A DNA stretch of 64,000 bases, taken from assembly GCF_900115055.1 (NCBI RefSeq), contig NZ_FOVD01000001.1:1054001-1118000 (forward strand), in the 5' to 3' direction. Positions 8,545-18,118 of the stretch are shown in pieces; the stretch's first letter is position 1; each line of letters opens with the position of its first letter. The stretch comes from Chryseobacterium oleae. Its GTDB lineage: Bacteria > Bacteroidota > Bacteroidia > Flavobacteriales > Weeksellaceae. A program made the position numbers and the translations under genes. The notes beneath the pieces are model-generated. The model made no database searches. It was not told the DNA's origin and was given only the letters and a program-made list of their open reading frames with translations.

Positions 8545-9879
8545 TTAATAAACCACATTTCCCTGATGAACTAAAGATTCCACATTTGAAATTCTTGATA
8601 CTGCTTCTGCCGAACAGCTAGCATTCATCAGCACAAATTCAGCCTGATCTCCAGCCTTTGGCCATTGTTGGTTTCCTTTATCATCCAATGGAAGAACATT
8701 CGCCGTCGCCAGTTTCAGACTTCTTGATAATAAAAACTCTGTAGAATATCCATACAGTTGCGCCATCTGATTCGCTTTCTGAAGTACACTTCCTGTCCCG
8801 AAAGTATTCCAGTGATCTATGATACTGTCATTCCCGGTCAGAACCGTTACATTATGTTTGTACAGCGCAGGAATCGGCATGATGAGGTTTCCGAAAGGGA
8901 TCGTAGAAACAATTCCGATCTGAGATTCAGCCAGTTTTTCAGCTATTTCTTCCTGTTTTGTTTTGTCTAATTTGGCTAAAATAAAACAGTGACTCAGGTA
9001 TGTTTTTCCTTTCAGGGAAGGATTTTCATTGACTTTTCTGATGAGATATTCCACGGTACTCAACCCTGATTCGCCGGTTTCATGAAGATGGATATCAATT
9101 CCTTTTTTGTGATCTAAAGCCAGTTGCACCGTAAAATCAATCGTTTTTTCAATATTTCCGTCAATGTTAAACGGATCTACTCCACCAATAAAATCAATAT
9201 CCATCTGAGCCGCTTCTTTCAAATACGGGACTGAATCTGTATAAAACACGCCGTGTTGAGGAAAAGCAACCAGTTCAGCTCCGAAACCTTTCTTTTTATG
9301 GTCTAAAGCCTTCTGAAGGTTCTTTAATGAATCCAGTTTTGAGGTGGGTTCAATATTGACATGACTTCTTGCAAACGATGTTCCCTTTGATTGCAGCAAT
9401 TCAATCATCTTTTCTGCTTTGAACGTTGAGTTTTTCAGCATTTCGGGAAGCATTTTCTGTTCAAGCGCAATCATTCCTTTTACGCCACCCGTTCTTTTTC
9501 TGACCGCCTGCCATTGATCACCGTAAAACGTTTTATCCAGATGAATATGCATATCTTTAAATGCAGGAAGCATCAGCATTCCTTTCGCATCAATAGCTTT
9601 TGTATTGGGTTGATTCGGAGCAATACTTTTGATTTTTCCGTTTTCAATTTCAATATAAAAAAGATTGGTTTTGGTGGAAATGACTTCTCCTTCTTCATAT
9701 TCAAAACCGGTTTCCAAACGAACATTCTTAAGACTTAATTTTCCTTTTGCCGAAACGTTTTGTTCTCCACGAAAAGGAGATGCTCCCATGATATTGGGCA
9801 TTAGGCTAAGTCCGGCTGCGGCCAGTGCTGAATTTCTTATAAAATCTTTACGGGATATCGTATTGTCAGAGGTCTTCAT
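8545..9879 (-). CDS. Amidohydrolase, cytosine-deaminase-like, with twin-arginine-like export signal
   Basis: 444 aa from the ATG at 9879 (MKTSDNTISRKDFIRNS); the longer frame depends on a TTG. The N-terminus SRKDFIRNSALAAAGLSLMP resembles a Tat signal in which the second Arg is Lys, with a cleavage-like site near IMGAS, so periplasmic location is likely. The catalytic core repeats the paralogue: MHIHLDKTFYG, HLHETGESG, SHCFILA, GNDSIIDHW. The two genes look like a duplication in which one copy gained or lost export. It is first of the amidohydrolase/AraC/amidohydrolase series, separated from AraC by about 318 bp. Substrate unknown. Confidence 0.85.
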   Translation of the reverse strand: MKTSDNTISRKDFIRNSALAAAGLSLMPNIMGASPFRGEQNVSAKGKLSLKNVRLETGFEYEEGEVISTKTNLFYIEIENGKIKSIAPNQPNTKAIDAKGMLMLPAFKDMHIHLDKTFYGDQWQAVRKRTGGVKGMIALEQKMLPEMLKNSTFKAEKMIELLQSKGTSFARSHVNIEPTSKLDSLKNLQKALDHKKKGFGAELVAFPQHGVFYTDSVPYLKEAAQMDIDFIGGVDPFNIDGNIEKTIDFTVQLALDHKKGIDIHLHETGESGLSTVEYLIRKVNENPSLKGKTYLSHCFILAKLDKTKQEEIAEKLAESQIGIVSTIPFGNLIMPIPALYKHNVTVLTGNDSIIDHWNTFGTGSVLQKANQMAQLYGYSTEFLLSRSLKLATANVLPLDDKGNQQWPKAGDQAEFVLMNASCSAEAVSRISNVESLVHQGNVVY

Positions 9880-10523
9880 TTCCAAACTATTTCATACAAA
9901 AATAGAAAGAACGGAAAGGATGAAGGTGTACGGTTTATTACAATCTCTGTATGATTTATTGAATGGCTTGATTTGTTTTGCCTTGAAAATATTAACCCAT
10001 TATGATTTAATAAGCTTTTAAGAATATTAAGTTTGAGCTTCGCCATAAGATACACGTCTAAAAAAATCAAATGATTTTTTCTTAACTAACCTAAGTTTGG
10101 GATAAGAAAATTAAGATTGAAAGGCTCCGGGTTTCTGGATGCGGGTTTGCGATTTGCAAGTATATAGGGTTACCTGTAAAATATTTGGAAGTTTTTTTGA
10201 CGCAAAGATTGATCTTGTTAACGTTTTAGTTTTGAGGAAGGCAAAGACTATGACTGCGTCACTGGTGAAGCGATCTGTATACAACATCCACTTCATCGAA
10301 TCAATGAAATTAATTCCACCTTTGCTCCCCTTTTTGAGTAAAATAATCAATTTCTTTGCGTCAAAATAAACATCCTGAAATCACTGTTAAAAAAACACCT
10401 TATCCCGAGCTCACGTTAACTAAACTTATCTCCTTCATTCACCTTAATGGTTCAAAAAAAATTTCAGACATCAATCTGTGTGATCAGATTATTTTATATG
10501 ACATTAGCCCAGAAACTTTATAG
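9880..10523. other. Intergenic region without convincing genes
   Basis: About 640 bp of AT-rich sequence. Overlapping short frames on both strands at 10111-10369 have no start context, no conserved-looking composition and sit over repeat-like words (GACGCAAAGATTGATC, TTAATGGTTCAAAA), so I treat them as chance. Similar words recur at 8260-8500 and 15850-15920. Confidence 0.5.
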
Positions 10524-10556
10524 TAAAAAAAGAACCGGATTATAAAACCCGGTTCT
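10524..10556 (-). terminator. Terminator of hemL
   Basis: Minus-strand AGAACCGG/CCGGTTCT stem with a 10-nt loop followed by seven Ts, 23 bp past the hemL stop. Confidence 0.85.
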
Positions 10557-10578
10557 ATTATAATGTATTTGTTTAATT

Positions 10579-11862
10579 TTAAGAAAAATCAAAATTTCTT
10601 ACTGCTTCAAGCGTCCTGTCAATTTCTTTGTCCTTGATCGCATCACTAATGAAATACGTTTCATAGCCACTTGGCGGAAGATATATTCCATTCTGAAGCA
10701 TCTGGTGAAAGAAATTATTAAACAGTGAATGATTGGAAGCCGCAGCTTCATCAAAATTAGAAACGCTGTTGATGTGGAAAAATACAGACATCATCGATCC
10801 TTTTCTGTTGATTTTATGGGCAATTCCTTTTTCATTCAGAATTTTTCCGATTCCAAAATCCAGTGTTTCTGCTGTTTTGTTGATTCTGTTAAAGAATTCA
10901 GGATCATTTTTGATCAGCTGTAATGTTTTCAATCCGGCTCTCATCGCCAATGGATTTCCACTTAAGGTTCCGGCCTGATAAACGCCTCCTTTAGGTGCCA
11001 GGTGATCCATAATTTCGTTTCTTCCTGCAAATGCGCCTACCGGAAGTCCTCCACCGATCACTTTTCCGTAAGTAACAAGGTCAGCTTTCACATTATACAA
11101 TTCCTGTGCGCCTCCGAAAGCCAGTCTGAAACCGGTCATTACCTCATCAAAAATCAATAGAGCTCCGTTTTCATCACAGATCTTTCTTAAGTTTTGAAGG
11201 AAATTGTTTTCAGGAAGTACACAACCCATGTTTCCGGCAACAGGCTCAATGATTACGGCTGCAATTTGTCCCTGGTTGTGACGGAACAAATCTTCTACCT
11301 GCTCAAAATCGTTATAACGGGCCAAAAGAGTGTCTTTAGCTGTTCCTTCCGTTACACCCGGAGAATTCGGGTTTCCGAAAGTAGCTGCACCACTTCCCGC
11401 CTTGATCAGGAATGAATCTGAGTGTCCATGATAACAGCCTTCAAATTTAACGATCTTGTCTCTTTTTGTAAAGCCTCTGGCCAGTCTTACAGCACTCATA
11501 CATGCTTCCGTACCTGAAGAAACCATTCTGATCTGGTCTATATTCGGGACATTTTCTACGATGAATTTTGCAATTTCTGTTTCCAGTTCTGTAGGGGCTC
11601 CGAAAGAAAAGCCTTTTTCAGCCTGTATTTTCAGTTCTTCCAGTACTTCAGGATGGGTGTGACCTAAAATAGCCGGTCCCCATGAATTGATATAGTCGAT
11701 ATAGGTATTGTCATCTGCATCGGTAAGGTAAGCTCCTTTTGCCGATTTCATGAATACAGGAACTCCTCCTACTGATTTGAATGCTCTAACCGGAGAATTA
11801 ACTCCTCCCGGAATGTATTTGTAGGCTTCATCAAATAAAGCCGAACTTCTTTGGTATTTCAT
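10579..11862 (-). CDS. hemL: Glutamate-1-semialdehyde 2,1-aminomutase
   Basis: 427 aa, full length for the family. It converts glutamate-1-semialdehyde to 5-aminolevulinate in the C5 route to heme, in the cytoplasm. Visible features: N-terminal [19 protein letters not shown] phosphate-binding loop (115-120), [10 protein letters not shown] (about 237-246) and the PLP lysine in [11 protein letters not shown] (K267). Start ATG at 11862. It is last in a minus-strand run behind the glucosaminidase (75 bp gap) and the PLP deaminase, and is closed by a strong terminator. Identification is secure. Confidence 0.97.
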   Translation of the reverse strand: MKYQRSSALFDEAYKYIPGGVNSPVRAFKSVGGVPVFMKSAKGAYLTDADDNTYIDYINSWGPAILGHTHPEVLEELKIQAEKGFSFGAPTELETEIAKFIVENVPNIDQIRMVSSGTEACMSAVRLARGFTKRDKIVKFEGCYHGHSDSFLIKAGSGAATFGNPNSPGVTEGTAKDTLLARYNDFEQVEDLFRHNQGQIAAVIIEPVAGNMGCVLPENNFLQNLRKICDENGALLIFDEVMTGFRLAFGGAQELYNVKADLVTYGKVIGGGLPVGAFAGRNEIMDHLAPKGGVYQAGTLSGNPLAMRAGLKTLQLIKNDPEFFNRINKTAETLDFGIGKILNEKGIAHKINRKGSMMSVFFHINSVSNFDEAAASNHSLFNNFFHQMLQNGIYLPPSGYETYFISDAIKDKEIDRTLEAVRNFDFS

Positions 11863-11937
11863 ATTTTAGTTGAACGTTGAAAGCTTATAGTTTTACAATT
11901 AATGAGCAACTGTCCACCAGAAACTTACAACAAAAAA

Positions 11938-12999
11938 TTAATTTCTGGGTTTTTTATCAATCAAATAAATCAGCTGGCCTGCAGACGGTTTTTGTCCTTC
12001 GTCCATTCTGTTTTTTGCGTATAATTTATGTAATTTGATTCCGAATTTCTGAGCGATATCGTGCATATCTTCACCGGATTCAGCTTTGTAGACGGCTGTA
12101 TTTCCTGCAGAATTTTTAGATTCAAGGAATACAATATCGTTTTTCTTTAATACATCGCTTTCCAGTTCATTCCATTTAACAAGTCTGCTCTCGCTTACTC
12201 TGAATTTATCTGCAATGAATTTAACGGTAGTATCTTCAGGAATGACAATATATCTTAAACCTTCGTTAGGATGGGTTTTGATAAGAATTGAATTAAGAAC
12301 TTCAGCTTTTGTTTTAATTCTTTCCACTCTTTTTTGCTGCTGAGCATAAGAAGTTTGCTTATAAGGAACTTCTACGGTAACCTGATCTTTCGCTTTCTTG
12401 GTAACCATTTTTGAAGGTTCCAGCTGAGCCATAAATGTTCGGTCATCTTTCAGATCCGGATACATTTTAAGAACAGCATACAGAACTTCTCTTGAGCTGG
12501 TATCGTCGAACTCATAAAGTCTGTATTTTTCAATTTTAGTGATCAGGATGGAAGCATAACGGGGATTCGTTGCGTACCCTGCTTTTTTAAGACCATGTGC
12601 CCACGCTTTGTAATCTTTCATATTCAGATTGAAAAGGTTTGCGTAATATTTTCTTGTCGATAAAAATACCGAATGATCTTCGTAGGACTGTCTCGGATCG
12701 TCATAAACACGGAAGCATTCATTGGGAGCGTCATCCGTATGCTTCATGGTTTTTCCTGTCCAGTCTTCTTTACATTTTATTCCGAAGTGATTTTTGCCTT
12801 CCTGAGCCAGTCTGCTTTGCCCTCCCCCGGTCTCTAAGAGTCCCTGAGCCAATGTAATAGAAGCGGGAATTTTATACTTTTCCATTTCCTCTACCGCATA
12901 TTTAGCGAATTTCTGAATGTACTGGTCTTCAGTAGCCCAAGATTGAGCTGAGAATTTTGATAAAACTAAAAGGCTTACGAGTAAGAAAAGTCTTTTCAT
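11938..12999 (-). CDS. Exported LysM peptidoglycan hydrolase, glucosaminidase domain
   Basis: 353 aa from the ATG at 12999 (MKRLFLLVSLLVLSKFSAQS); a TTG four codons upstream also fits the frame. A signal peptide precedes an FlgJ/LytD-type N-acetylglucosaminidase domain, residues about 25-165 (ASITLAQGLLETGGGQS with the catalytic-type Glu, NHFGIKC, YDDPRQSYEDHSVFL, AWAHGLKKAGYAT). The C-terminal third has two LysM modules (about 250-300 and 305-350; GLRYIVIPEDTTVKFIADKF, YKAESGEDMHDIAQKFGIKL). It should cleave peptidoglycan glycans in the periplasm. It starts 16 bp after the deaminase stop. Confidence 0.9.
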   Translation of the reverse strand: MKRLFLLVSLLVLSKFSAQSWATEDQYIQKFAKYAVEEMEKYKIPASITLAQGLLETGGGQSRLAQEGKNHFGIKCKEDWTGKTMKHTDDAPNECFRVYDDPRQSYEDHSVFLSTRKYYANLFNLNMKDYKAWAHGLKKAGYATNPRYASILITKIEKYRLYEFDDTSSREVLYAVLKMYPDLKDDRTFMAQLEPSKMVTKKAKDQVTVEVPYKQTSYAQQQKRVERIKTKAEVLNSILIKTHPNEGLRYIVIPEDTTVKFIADKFRVSESRLVKWNELESDVLKKNDIVFLESKNSAGNTAVYKAESGEDMHDIAQKFGIKLHKLYAKNRMDEGQKPSAGQLIYLIDKKPRN

Positions 13000-13015
13000 G
13001 TTTTTCAATTTTTAC

Positions 13016-13924
13016 TTATATAATTAAATTTCTATTCTGTTTTTCCAAAAGCAGATTGGCTCCTTCAATACCCTGCAATCCGCCGGTATGAAAGCACAAA
13101 ACCCTGCTATTCTCAGGAAAATATCCTTCATCTATCAGTTCGAAAACTTTCTGCATCATTTTTCCCGTATACACCGGCTCCAAAGGAATACCGTATTTCT
13201 CTTTAAAATCATTGATAAAACGGATGTTTTCATCTTTTATTTTACCATAACCTCCAAAACATGAATCTATTAGATTAAAATTCTTTCCTGAAGTTAATTC
13301 TAAAATTTTATTCTCAAGTGAAGCATCGTCAACGACCTTAAATCCTATAACTTTCTGATTTTCTTCACAAAATTTTGCTATTCCGGCAACCGTTCCTCCG
13401 GTTCCGACTGCGGTGCAAAGATAATCAAAATCTTTTGTTTGGTCATTCAGCATCATTTTCACGCCTGCTACAGCCTCTTCATTGGTGCCTCCTTCAGGGA
13501 TGATCAGGGCATTTGGGAATTCGTTCTGTAAAAATTCCGTCAGTTTTTCTTTGTGGCGGTATTCTTCACGGGTGACAAATTTCAGATTCATCCCGTTTCT
13601 TTTCGCAAAAAGCAGTGTAGGATTATCACGCCATTTATGTTCGAGCTCTTCACCTCTTATGATTCCCAATGTCTGAATGCCCGACAAGCTTCCTGCAGCA
13701 GAAACCGCAGCAATGTGATTAGAATAAGCTCCTCCGAAGGTAATGACATAAGGGTTTTCCGGATTTTTTTCCAGATAGCTGTTGATATTGTAAAAGAGTT
13801 TCCAGTATTTGTTTCCTGAGATTTGGGGATGAATAAGGTCTTCTCTTTTGATGAAGAGTTTTATGTTGTTCTCAATAGGTATTTCCTGAATGGGAATGGG
13901 TTCTGCCGGGGCTTTTAATAGCAT
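13016..13924 (-). CDS. PLP-dependent D-cysteine desulfhydrase / ACC-deaminase-like protein
   Basis: 302 aa, ATG start. A fold-type II PLP enzyme: the PLP lysine is in SGNKYWK (K39), the ITFGGAYSNHIAA loop binds cofactor/substrate carboxylate, and GTGGTVAGIA is the phosphate loop. The family contains ACC deaminases and D-cysteine desulfhydrases; in bacteria without plant association the latter is more likely, but sequence alone does not separate them. First gene of the run with the glucosaminidase and hemL. Confidence 0.85.
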   Translation of the reverse strand: MLLKAPAEPIPIQEIPIENNIKLFIKREDLIHPQISGNKYWKLFYNINSYLEKNPENPYVITFGGAYSNHIAAVSAAGSLSGIQTLGIIRGEELEHKWRDNPTLLFAKRNGMNLKFVTREEYRHKEKLTEFLQNEFPNALIIPEGGTNEEAVAGVKMMLNDQTKDFDYLCTAVGTGGTVAGIAKFCEENQKVIGFKVVDDASLENKILELTSGKNFNLIDSCFGGYGKIKDENIRFINDFKEKYGIPLEPVYTGKMMQKVFELIDEGYFPENSRVLCFHTGGLQGIEGANLLLEKQNRNLII

Positions 13925-14040
13925 TTTTGTTGTTTAACTATTATCTGCAAAATTAGTAAAAGATTTGTGTTTCTGTGAGTTTATATAACGCCGTAAATCA
14001 TTTTGTTTTTTTACATTAAAGAACACAGAAAAATGTAAGG

Positions 14041-14662
14041 TTATTTTTTAACCACGGATGGCACAGATTTTCACAGATCATGATGTTAAATGCATTTGTG
14101 ATTATTTGTGGGAATATTTGTGCAATTTGTGTTTTAGGTTTTGGCTAAAGCCGGATAGAGGCGGCTTATTTCCTGAAGGCGGGCTAAAGCCCACCCCTAT
14201 TGAATTTTAAGATTGCTTTTTATTTTTATGATGGGAAATACAAAAAATTATGAACAATTATTTTTTTAACCTCGGATGACACAGATTTTCACAGATGATG
14301 ATGTTAAATGCATTTGTGATTATTTGTGGGAATATTTGTGCAATTTGTGTTTAAATTTTAGGTTTTGGCTAAAGCCCCATGAATGTGAATTTATTTTTGG
14401 AAGGCGGGCTAAAGCCCACCCCTATTGAATTTTAAGGTTGCTTTTTATTTTTATGATGGGAAATACAAAAAATTATGAACAATTATTTTTTTAACCTCGG
14501 ATGACACAGATTTTCACAGATGATGATGTTAAATGCATTTGTGATTATTTGTGGGAATATTTGTGCAATTTGTGTTTAAATTTTAGGTTTTGGCTAAAGC
14601 CCCATGAATGTGAATTTATTTTTGGAAGGCGGGCTAAAGCCCACCCCTATTGAATTTTAAGG
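14041..14662. repeat. Three tandem 218-225 bp units carrying paired GGCT-AA-AGCC hairpins
   Basis: Units begin at about 14041, 14258 and 14483. Units 2 and 3 appear identical over the length of unit 3 (about 180 bp); unit 1 differs by scattered changes and a 7-bp shorter spacer. Each unit contains the phrases GGCACAGATTTTCACAGAT or its variant, ATTTGTGATTATTTGTGGGA, and two small hairpins: GGCT-AA-AGCC and GGGCT-AA-AGCCC followed by CCACCCCTATTGAA. A single degenerate copy of the hairpin pair is at 39117-39190. The third unit runs into a short TTTTACAT microsatellite (14664-14690). No coding frame fits. This looks like a REP/BIME-type dispersed element amplified in tandem. Confidence 0.85.
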
Positions 14663-14693
14663 TAAACATTTTACATTTTACATTTTACATTCA

Positions 14694-15020
14694 TTACAAA
14701 TACTTCCTGAAATTCCAGAATCTCCTTTTCTTCAGATAATCCAGATCCTTTTCGTTTGCGTAGGCTTCCCGTTCAAATGAGATCCTTTTATAGGCAAGGA
14801 AACCATCTTTGAGTTTGAAAAACCAGTAGTAATATTCGATGACGTAAACAATGTAAAAGAAAATAATAAGCATTTCCAGCTGCTGTCTCAGATGGATTTT
14901 TTCGTGATTGATAAGTACATTATTTTCCTTATCTTCGGGTTTCCTAATGAAGATAAAGGGAAAGAGAGCAATGCCGTTAATTTTTAATTTTTTTAAGGGC
15001 TTTTGGCATATAATTATCAT
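14694..15020 (-). CDS. Minimal membrane protein with HEKIH motif, M56/M48-like putative metallopeptidase
   Basis: 108 aa, ATG start. NHEKIH (H39, E40, H43) is an HExxH zinc motif, followed by a hydrophobic stretch (about 50-68, LIIFFYIVYVIEYYYWFF) and an ISFEREAYANEKD segment (E83/E85/E90) where gluzincins place their third ligand Glu. This layout resembles the catalytic core of M56/M48 membrane proteases cut to its minimum. I know of no experimental function for such short proteins. It abuts the tandem repeats and is divergent from the DUF5522 gene, 40 bp away. Confidence 0.65.
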   Translation of the reverse strand: MIIICQKPLKKLKINGIALFPFIFIRKPEDKENNVLINHEKIHLRQQLEMLIIFFYIVYVIEYYYWFFKLKDGFLAYKRISFEREAYANEKDLDYLKKRRFWNFRKYL

Positions 15021-15057
15021 ACTAACAAATATAAAGTTTTTTGACTTAGAGATTTAA

Positions 15058-15243
<186 letters not shown>

Positions 15244-15244
15244 A

Positions 15245-15775
15245 ATGAAAAAATATATTTTTATTTTGTTAGCCACGGCTGCATTAGGCCTTACATCGTG
15301 CAGTCCTTTCCAGGTGCGTTCAGATTATGCGGAAACGGCCAATTTTACGACTTATAAAACCTATAAGATCAGAATTGACGATCTGAAACTGAATGATATT
15401 GATAAAGACAGAGTTTTAAACGAGCTATCGAGACAGCTTCAGGCCAAAGGGCTTCAGTCCGGCGAGAATCCTGATCTGATCGTTAATGTAAAAGCGAATC
15501 ATAAAAAAGTAACAGACATCACCAACAATGCTTCTCCTTACGGAATGTGGGGATGGGGCGGTCCTTTCGGATGGGGTGTTGGCATGAGCAGAACATGGAC
15601 GAGCAACTATAATGAAGGTGCAATCATCGTTGATCTGATTGATTCTAAATCCAACAAACTGGTTTGGCAGGGAATAGGAAGCGGAATTTCTGTGGATTCA
15701 CCAAAGTCTAAGCAGAGACAGATTCCTGAGATTATGGCTGAGATCATGAAAAATTATCCTCCTCAGAGAAAGTAA
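15245..15775 (+). CDS. DUF4136 lipoprotein
   Basis: 176 aa. Lipoprotein signal (MKKYIFILLATAALGLTSC) then SPFQVRSDY, a Gly/Trp-rich insert (YGMWGWGGPFGWGVGM) and a terminal segment QRQIPEIMAEIMKNYPP typical of DUF4136. Family members are envelope lipoproteins of unknown function. Co-transcribed with the DUF5522 gene and closed by a terminator. Confidence 0.9.
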   Translation: MKKYIFILLATAALGLTSCSPFQVRSDYAETANFTTYKTYKIRIDDLKLNDIDKDRVLNELSRQLQAKGLQSGENPDLIVNVKANHKKVTDITNNASPYGMWGWGGPFGWGVGMSRTWTSNYNEGAIIVDLIDSKSNKLVWQGIGSGISVDSPKSKQRQIPEIMAEIMKNYPPQRK

Positions 15776-15799
15776 GATCTTTAAACCAATTTTATATAC

Positions 15800-15836
15800 A
15801 ATCCGGTGCCGTTTTTCTGTGCCGGATTTTTTTGTA
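15800..15836 (+). terminator. Terminator after DUF4136 gene
   Basis: AATCCGG pairs with CCGGATT across a 15-nt loop, followed by seven Ts; 25 bp after the stop codon. Confidence 0.75.
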
Positions 15837-16103
15837 TTGAATGTAAAATGTTAGTTCAAACGCAAAAGGCGCAAAAGATTTTTTATCTTCATATTGTTTT
15901 AAGGCGCAAAGATTTTATCTCCGATAAAATTGTACTCCACCATCATTATGGAAACTGAAAAACAGGTTACTATATCATGCTATAAATTCAGTTAAATATT
16001 TTATCTGTAATCCTGATAAACTGCATGCGGTACATTTTAAAATTAACAATTATGTAATTTCTTATTCGTGAAAATATAGTATTCTTACAGAAATTTTATT
16101 GAT
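15837..16103. other. Intergenic with GCGCAAAAG-type repeat words
   Basis: Contains ACGCAAAAGGCGCAAAAGATTTTTTATC followed about 40 bp later by GGCGCAAAGATTTTATC, a degenerate direct repeat. No gene seen. The endonuclease promoter must be here, but no good TAnnTTTG match was found. Confidence 0.45.
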
Positions 16104-17630
16104 ATGAAAAAATTGATCTTATGTACTGTAATAGCGGGGTTTGCCAATGCCCAGGCTCCTGCAGGGTATTACAATTCAGCGAATGGATTAAGCGGTGCCG
16201 CGCTGAAAACGGCATTAAGTTCTATCATTACAAACGGACATCAGGACAAAGGATATGGTGGATTATGGACAGGTTATAAAACGACTGACATTGACAAAAA
16301 CTACGAGAATGACGGTTCGATCATGGATATTTATTCAGAAAAACCTTCAGGAGCTGATCCTTACAAATATACTCCGGGAACCAATCAGTGTGGAACGTAT
16401 TCTGTAGAAGGAAACTGCTACAACAGAGAACATATTGTTCCTCAAAGTTTATTCAATGAATCTTCGCCGATGGTTTCGGATATTCACTTTATCAGAGCTA
16501 CAGACGGAAAGGTGAATGGAATGAGAAGCAATTATCCTTTCGGAAAGGTAGGTTCGGCAACATTTACTTCTAAAAACGGATCCAAGCTGGGAAGTTCTTC
16601 TTCTTCAGGATATGCAGGAACGGTATTTGAGCCGATCGACGAGTTTAAAGGAGATGTAGCCCGAATGATTTTCTATTTTGTAACCCGTTATCAGAGCAAA
16701 CTTTCTACTTTTTCTTCGGGTAATATGTTAGGAAGCTCAACATTTCCGGGACTACAGACCTGGGAACTGAATGTTCTTCTGGCATGGCACAATCAGGATC
16801 CTGTTTCGGCAGCTGAAATTGGAAGAAATAATGCGTCTTATACTTATCAGGGGAACAGAAACCCATTCATCGACAATCCTAATTATGTAAATCAAATCTG
16901 GGGTTCTTCCAATCCGGGGCCTACAGATCCGGGAACACCTAATCCGGGGACAGGCTGTGTGAACGAAACTTTTGAAGCAATTCCGGCTGCCAATGCTTCT
17001 TACACGACAAGAACGTGGACAGGAAGTGGTATTTCATGGACTGCAACTGATGCCAGAACAGACCAGACTATCAACAGCAAAGCCATTACGATAAGGTCAG
17101 GATCTTTAACTTCGGGAAGTTCTGCGAACGGTATCGGATCACTGACGGTAACTACTCAGCTTAAATTTTCCGGAAGTAACGGAACTTTTGATGTAAAAGT
17201 AAACGGAACAACCGTAGGAACGGTACCTTACAGCACTACTGCAACCACTACGACCATCAATAATATCAATACTTCAGGAAATGTGACGGTAAGTCTTGTG
17301 AACAGCTCATCCAGCAACAGAGTAGCGATTGATGATCTTAAATGGACCTGCTATTCGGGAACGGCAAAACAGGCTCAAAAAGTAGCCGCTGACGAAACTG
17401 CGGTTCAGGAGCTTCAGGTTTACCCTAACCCGATCTCAGGGCAGGAAATCTTTGTAAAGGGAGATACAAAGGACATCAAAAAAGCAGAAATCTATAATCT
17501 TCAGGGGAAAACACTTCAGACGATTAACAGTCCTTTTAAAAATGGAAATTCTATTAAGATTAAAAATCTTGAGCAGGGAATTTATATTTTAAAGCTTGAT
17601 CAGTCTACTTTGAAGTTTATTGTGAAATAA
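16104..17630 (+). CDS. Secreted endonuclease I family nuclease with T9SS sorting domain
   Basis: 508 aa. Signal peptide (MKKLILCTVIAGFANAQ); residues about 20-265 are an endonuclease I (Bsn/EndA) domain with the metal/catalytic His region CYNREHIVPQSLFNE and SDIHFIRATDGKVNGMRSNYPFG. A central Thr/Ser-rich beta-sandwich-like region (about 285-420, CVNETFEAIPAANA ... VAIDDLKWTC) may bind substrate. The C-terminus (VYPNPISGQEIFVKG... FIVK) is a type A T9SS sorting tail. It should degrade extracellular DNA/RNA. Stand-alone gene between two terminators. Confidence 0.92.
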   Translation: MKKLILCTVIAGFANAQAPAGYYNSANGLSGAALKTALSSIITNGHQDKGYGGLWTGYKTTDIDKNYENDGSIMDIYSEKPSGADPYKYTPGTNQCGTYSVEGNCYNREHIVPQSLFNESSPMVSDIHFIRATDGKVNGMRSNYPFGKVGSATFTSKNGSKLGSSSSSGYAGTVFEPIDEFKGDVARMIFYFVTRYQSKLSTFSSGNMLGSSTFPGLQTWELNVLLAWHNQDPVSAAEIGRNNASYTYQGNRNPFIDNPNYVNQIWGSSNPGPTDPGTPNPGTGCVNETFEAIPAANASYTTRTWTGSGISWTATDARTDQTINSKAITIRSGSLTSGSSANGIGSLTVTTQLKFSGSNGTFDVKVNGTTVGTVPYSTTATTTTINNINTSGNVTVSLVNSSSSNRVAIDDLKWTCYSGTAKQAQKVAADETAVQELQVYPNPISGQEIFVKGDTKDIKKAEIYNLQGKTLQTINSPFKNGNSIKIKNLEQGIYILKLDQSTLKFIVK

Positions 17631-17650
17631 TCTGTTGACTAAAAATAATA

Positions 17651-17682
17651 AGGCCGGTTCAATGTTTTGAACCGGCCCTTTT
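17651..17682. terminator. Bidirectional terminator between endonuclease and T6SS-cargo operon
   Basis: Perfect 11-bp stem GGCCGGTTCAA/TTGAACCGGCC with a 4-nt loop, TTTTATTTTG on the plus side and TTATTATTTTT on the minus side. It can serve both convergent genes. Confidence 0.8.
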
Positions 17683-17723
17683 ATTTTGTTGTAAAATTTA
17701 ATCTTAAAAGTATTTAAATACAT

Positions 17724-18092
17724 TTACTGCTTAAGTTTAATGTACTTATTTTCCATCCCTTCATATAGAATGATCAATGTGTCATTTTTAATGGTGTATT
17801 TACTTTCCGCCTTTTCCTTCGTATCTTTCTCAATGGTGATTATTTTATCATCCCGTAATTCATAGGCTGATTCTACTGTGTTTTTCATTTGCCCTTCCCC
17901 TACATGCTGAAGAAATTTCCCATCGTTGGTAAATTCCAAAACAATGTGTTCTATTAAACCTCCTGTCTTAGAATCTTTAAGACCTCCCTGCCATTTACCT
18001 ATAAGTCTTACATCCTCCTTCTTTTGAGAATTACAGCTAAGTGCTATAAGGCATCCCAACATCACTAAAATATGTCTAATTTTATATTTCAT
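17724..18092 (-). CDS. Small lipoprotein, lipocalin-like, last gene of the T6SS cargo operon
   Basis: 122 aa from the ATG at 18092 (MKYKIRHILVMLGCLIALSC); the longer frame would overlap the upstream gene without a good signal. A lipobox (LIALSC) is followed by VRLIGKWQGG and strand-rich sequence with TIKNDTLIILYEG, as in lipocalin-like DUF-type lipoproteins. It is 26 bp behind another lipoprotein gene. As a lipoprotein at the end of an effector cluster it may be an immunity protein; this is inference. Confidence 0.65.
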   Translation of the reverse strand: MKYKIRHILVMLGCLIALSCNSQKKEDVRLIGKWQGGLKDSKTGGLIEHIVLEFTNDGKFLQHVGEGQMKNTVESAYELRDDKIITIEKDTKEKAESKYTIKNDTLIILYEGMENKYIKLKQ

Positions 18093-18118
18093 TTTAAGTA
18101 AAATTTTCTTTACAAGGA

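Noticed and set aside
10111..10369. Overlapping frames of 76-79 aa on both strands
   Set aside because: Both lie over repeat-like words, have no start context or family features, and each is the mirror of the other.
14041..14662. CRISPR-like look of evenly spaced repeats
   Set aside because: Units are over 200 bp, spacers are not unique, and no cas genes are present; it is a tandem repeat.
14664..14690. TTTTACAT microsatellite as a phase-variation tract
   Set aside because: It lies beyond the stop codons of the neighbouring genes, not in a promoter or reading frame.
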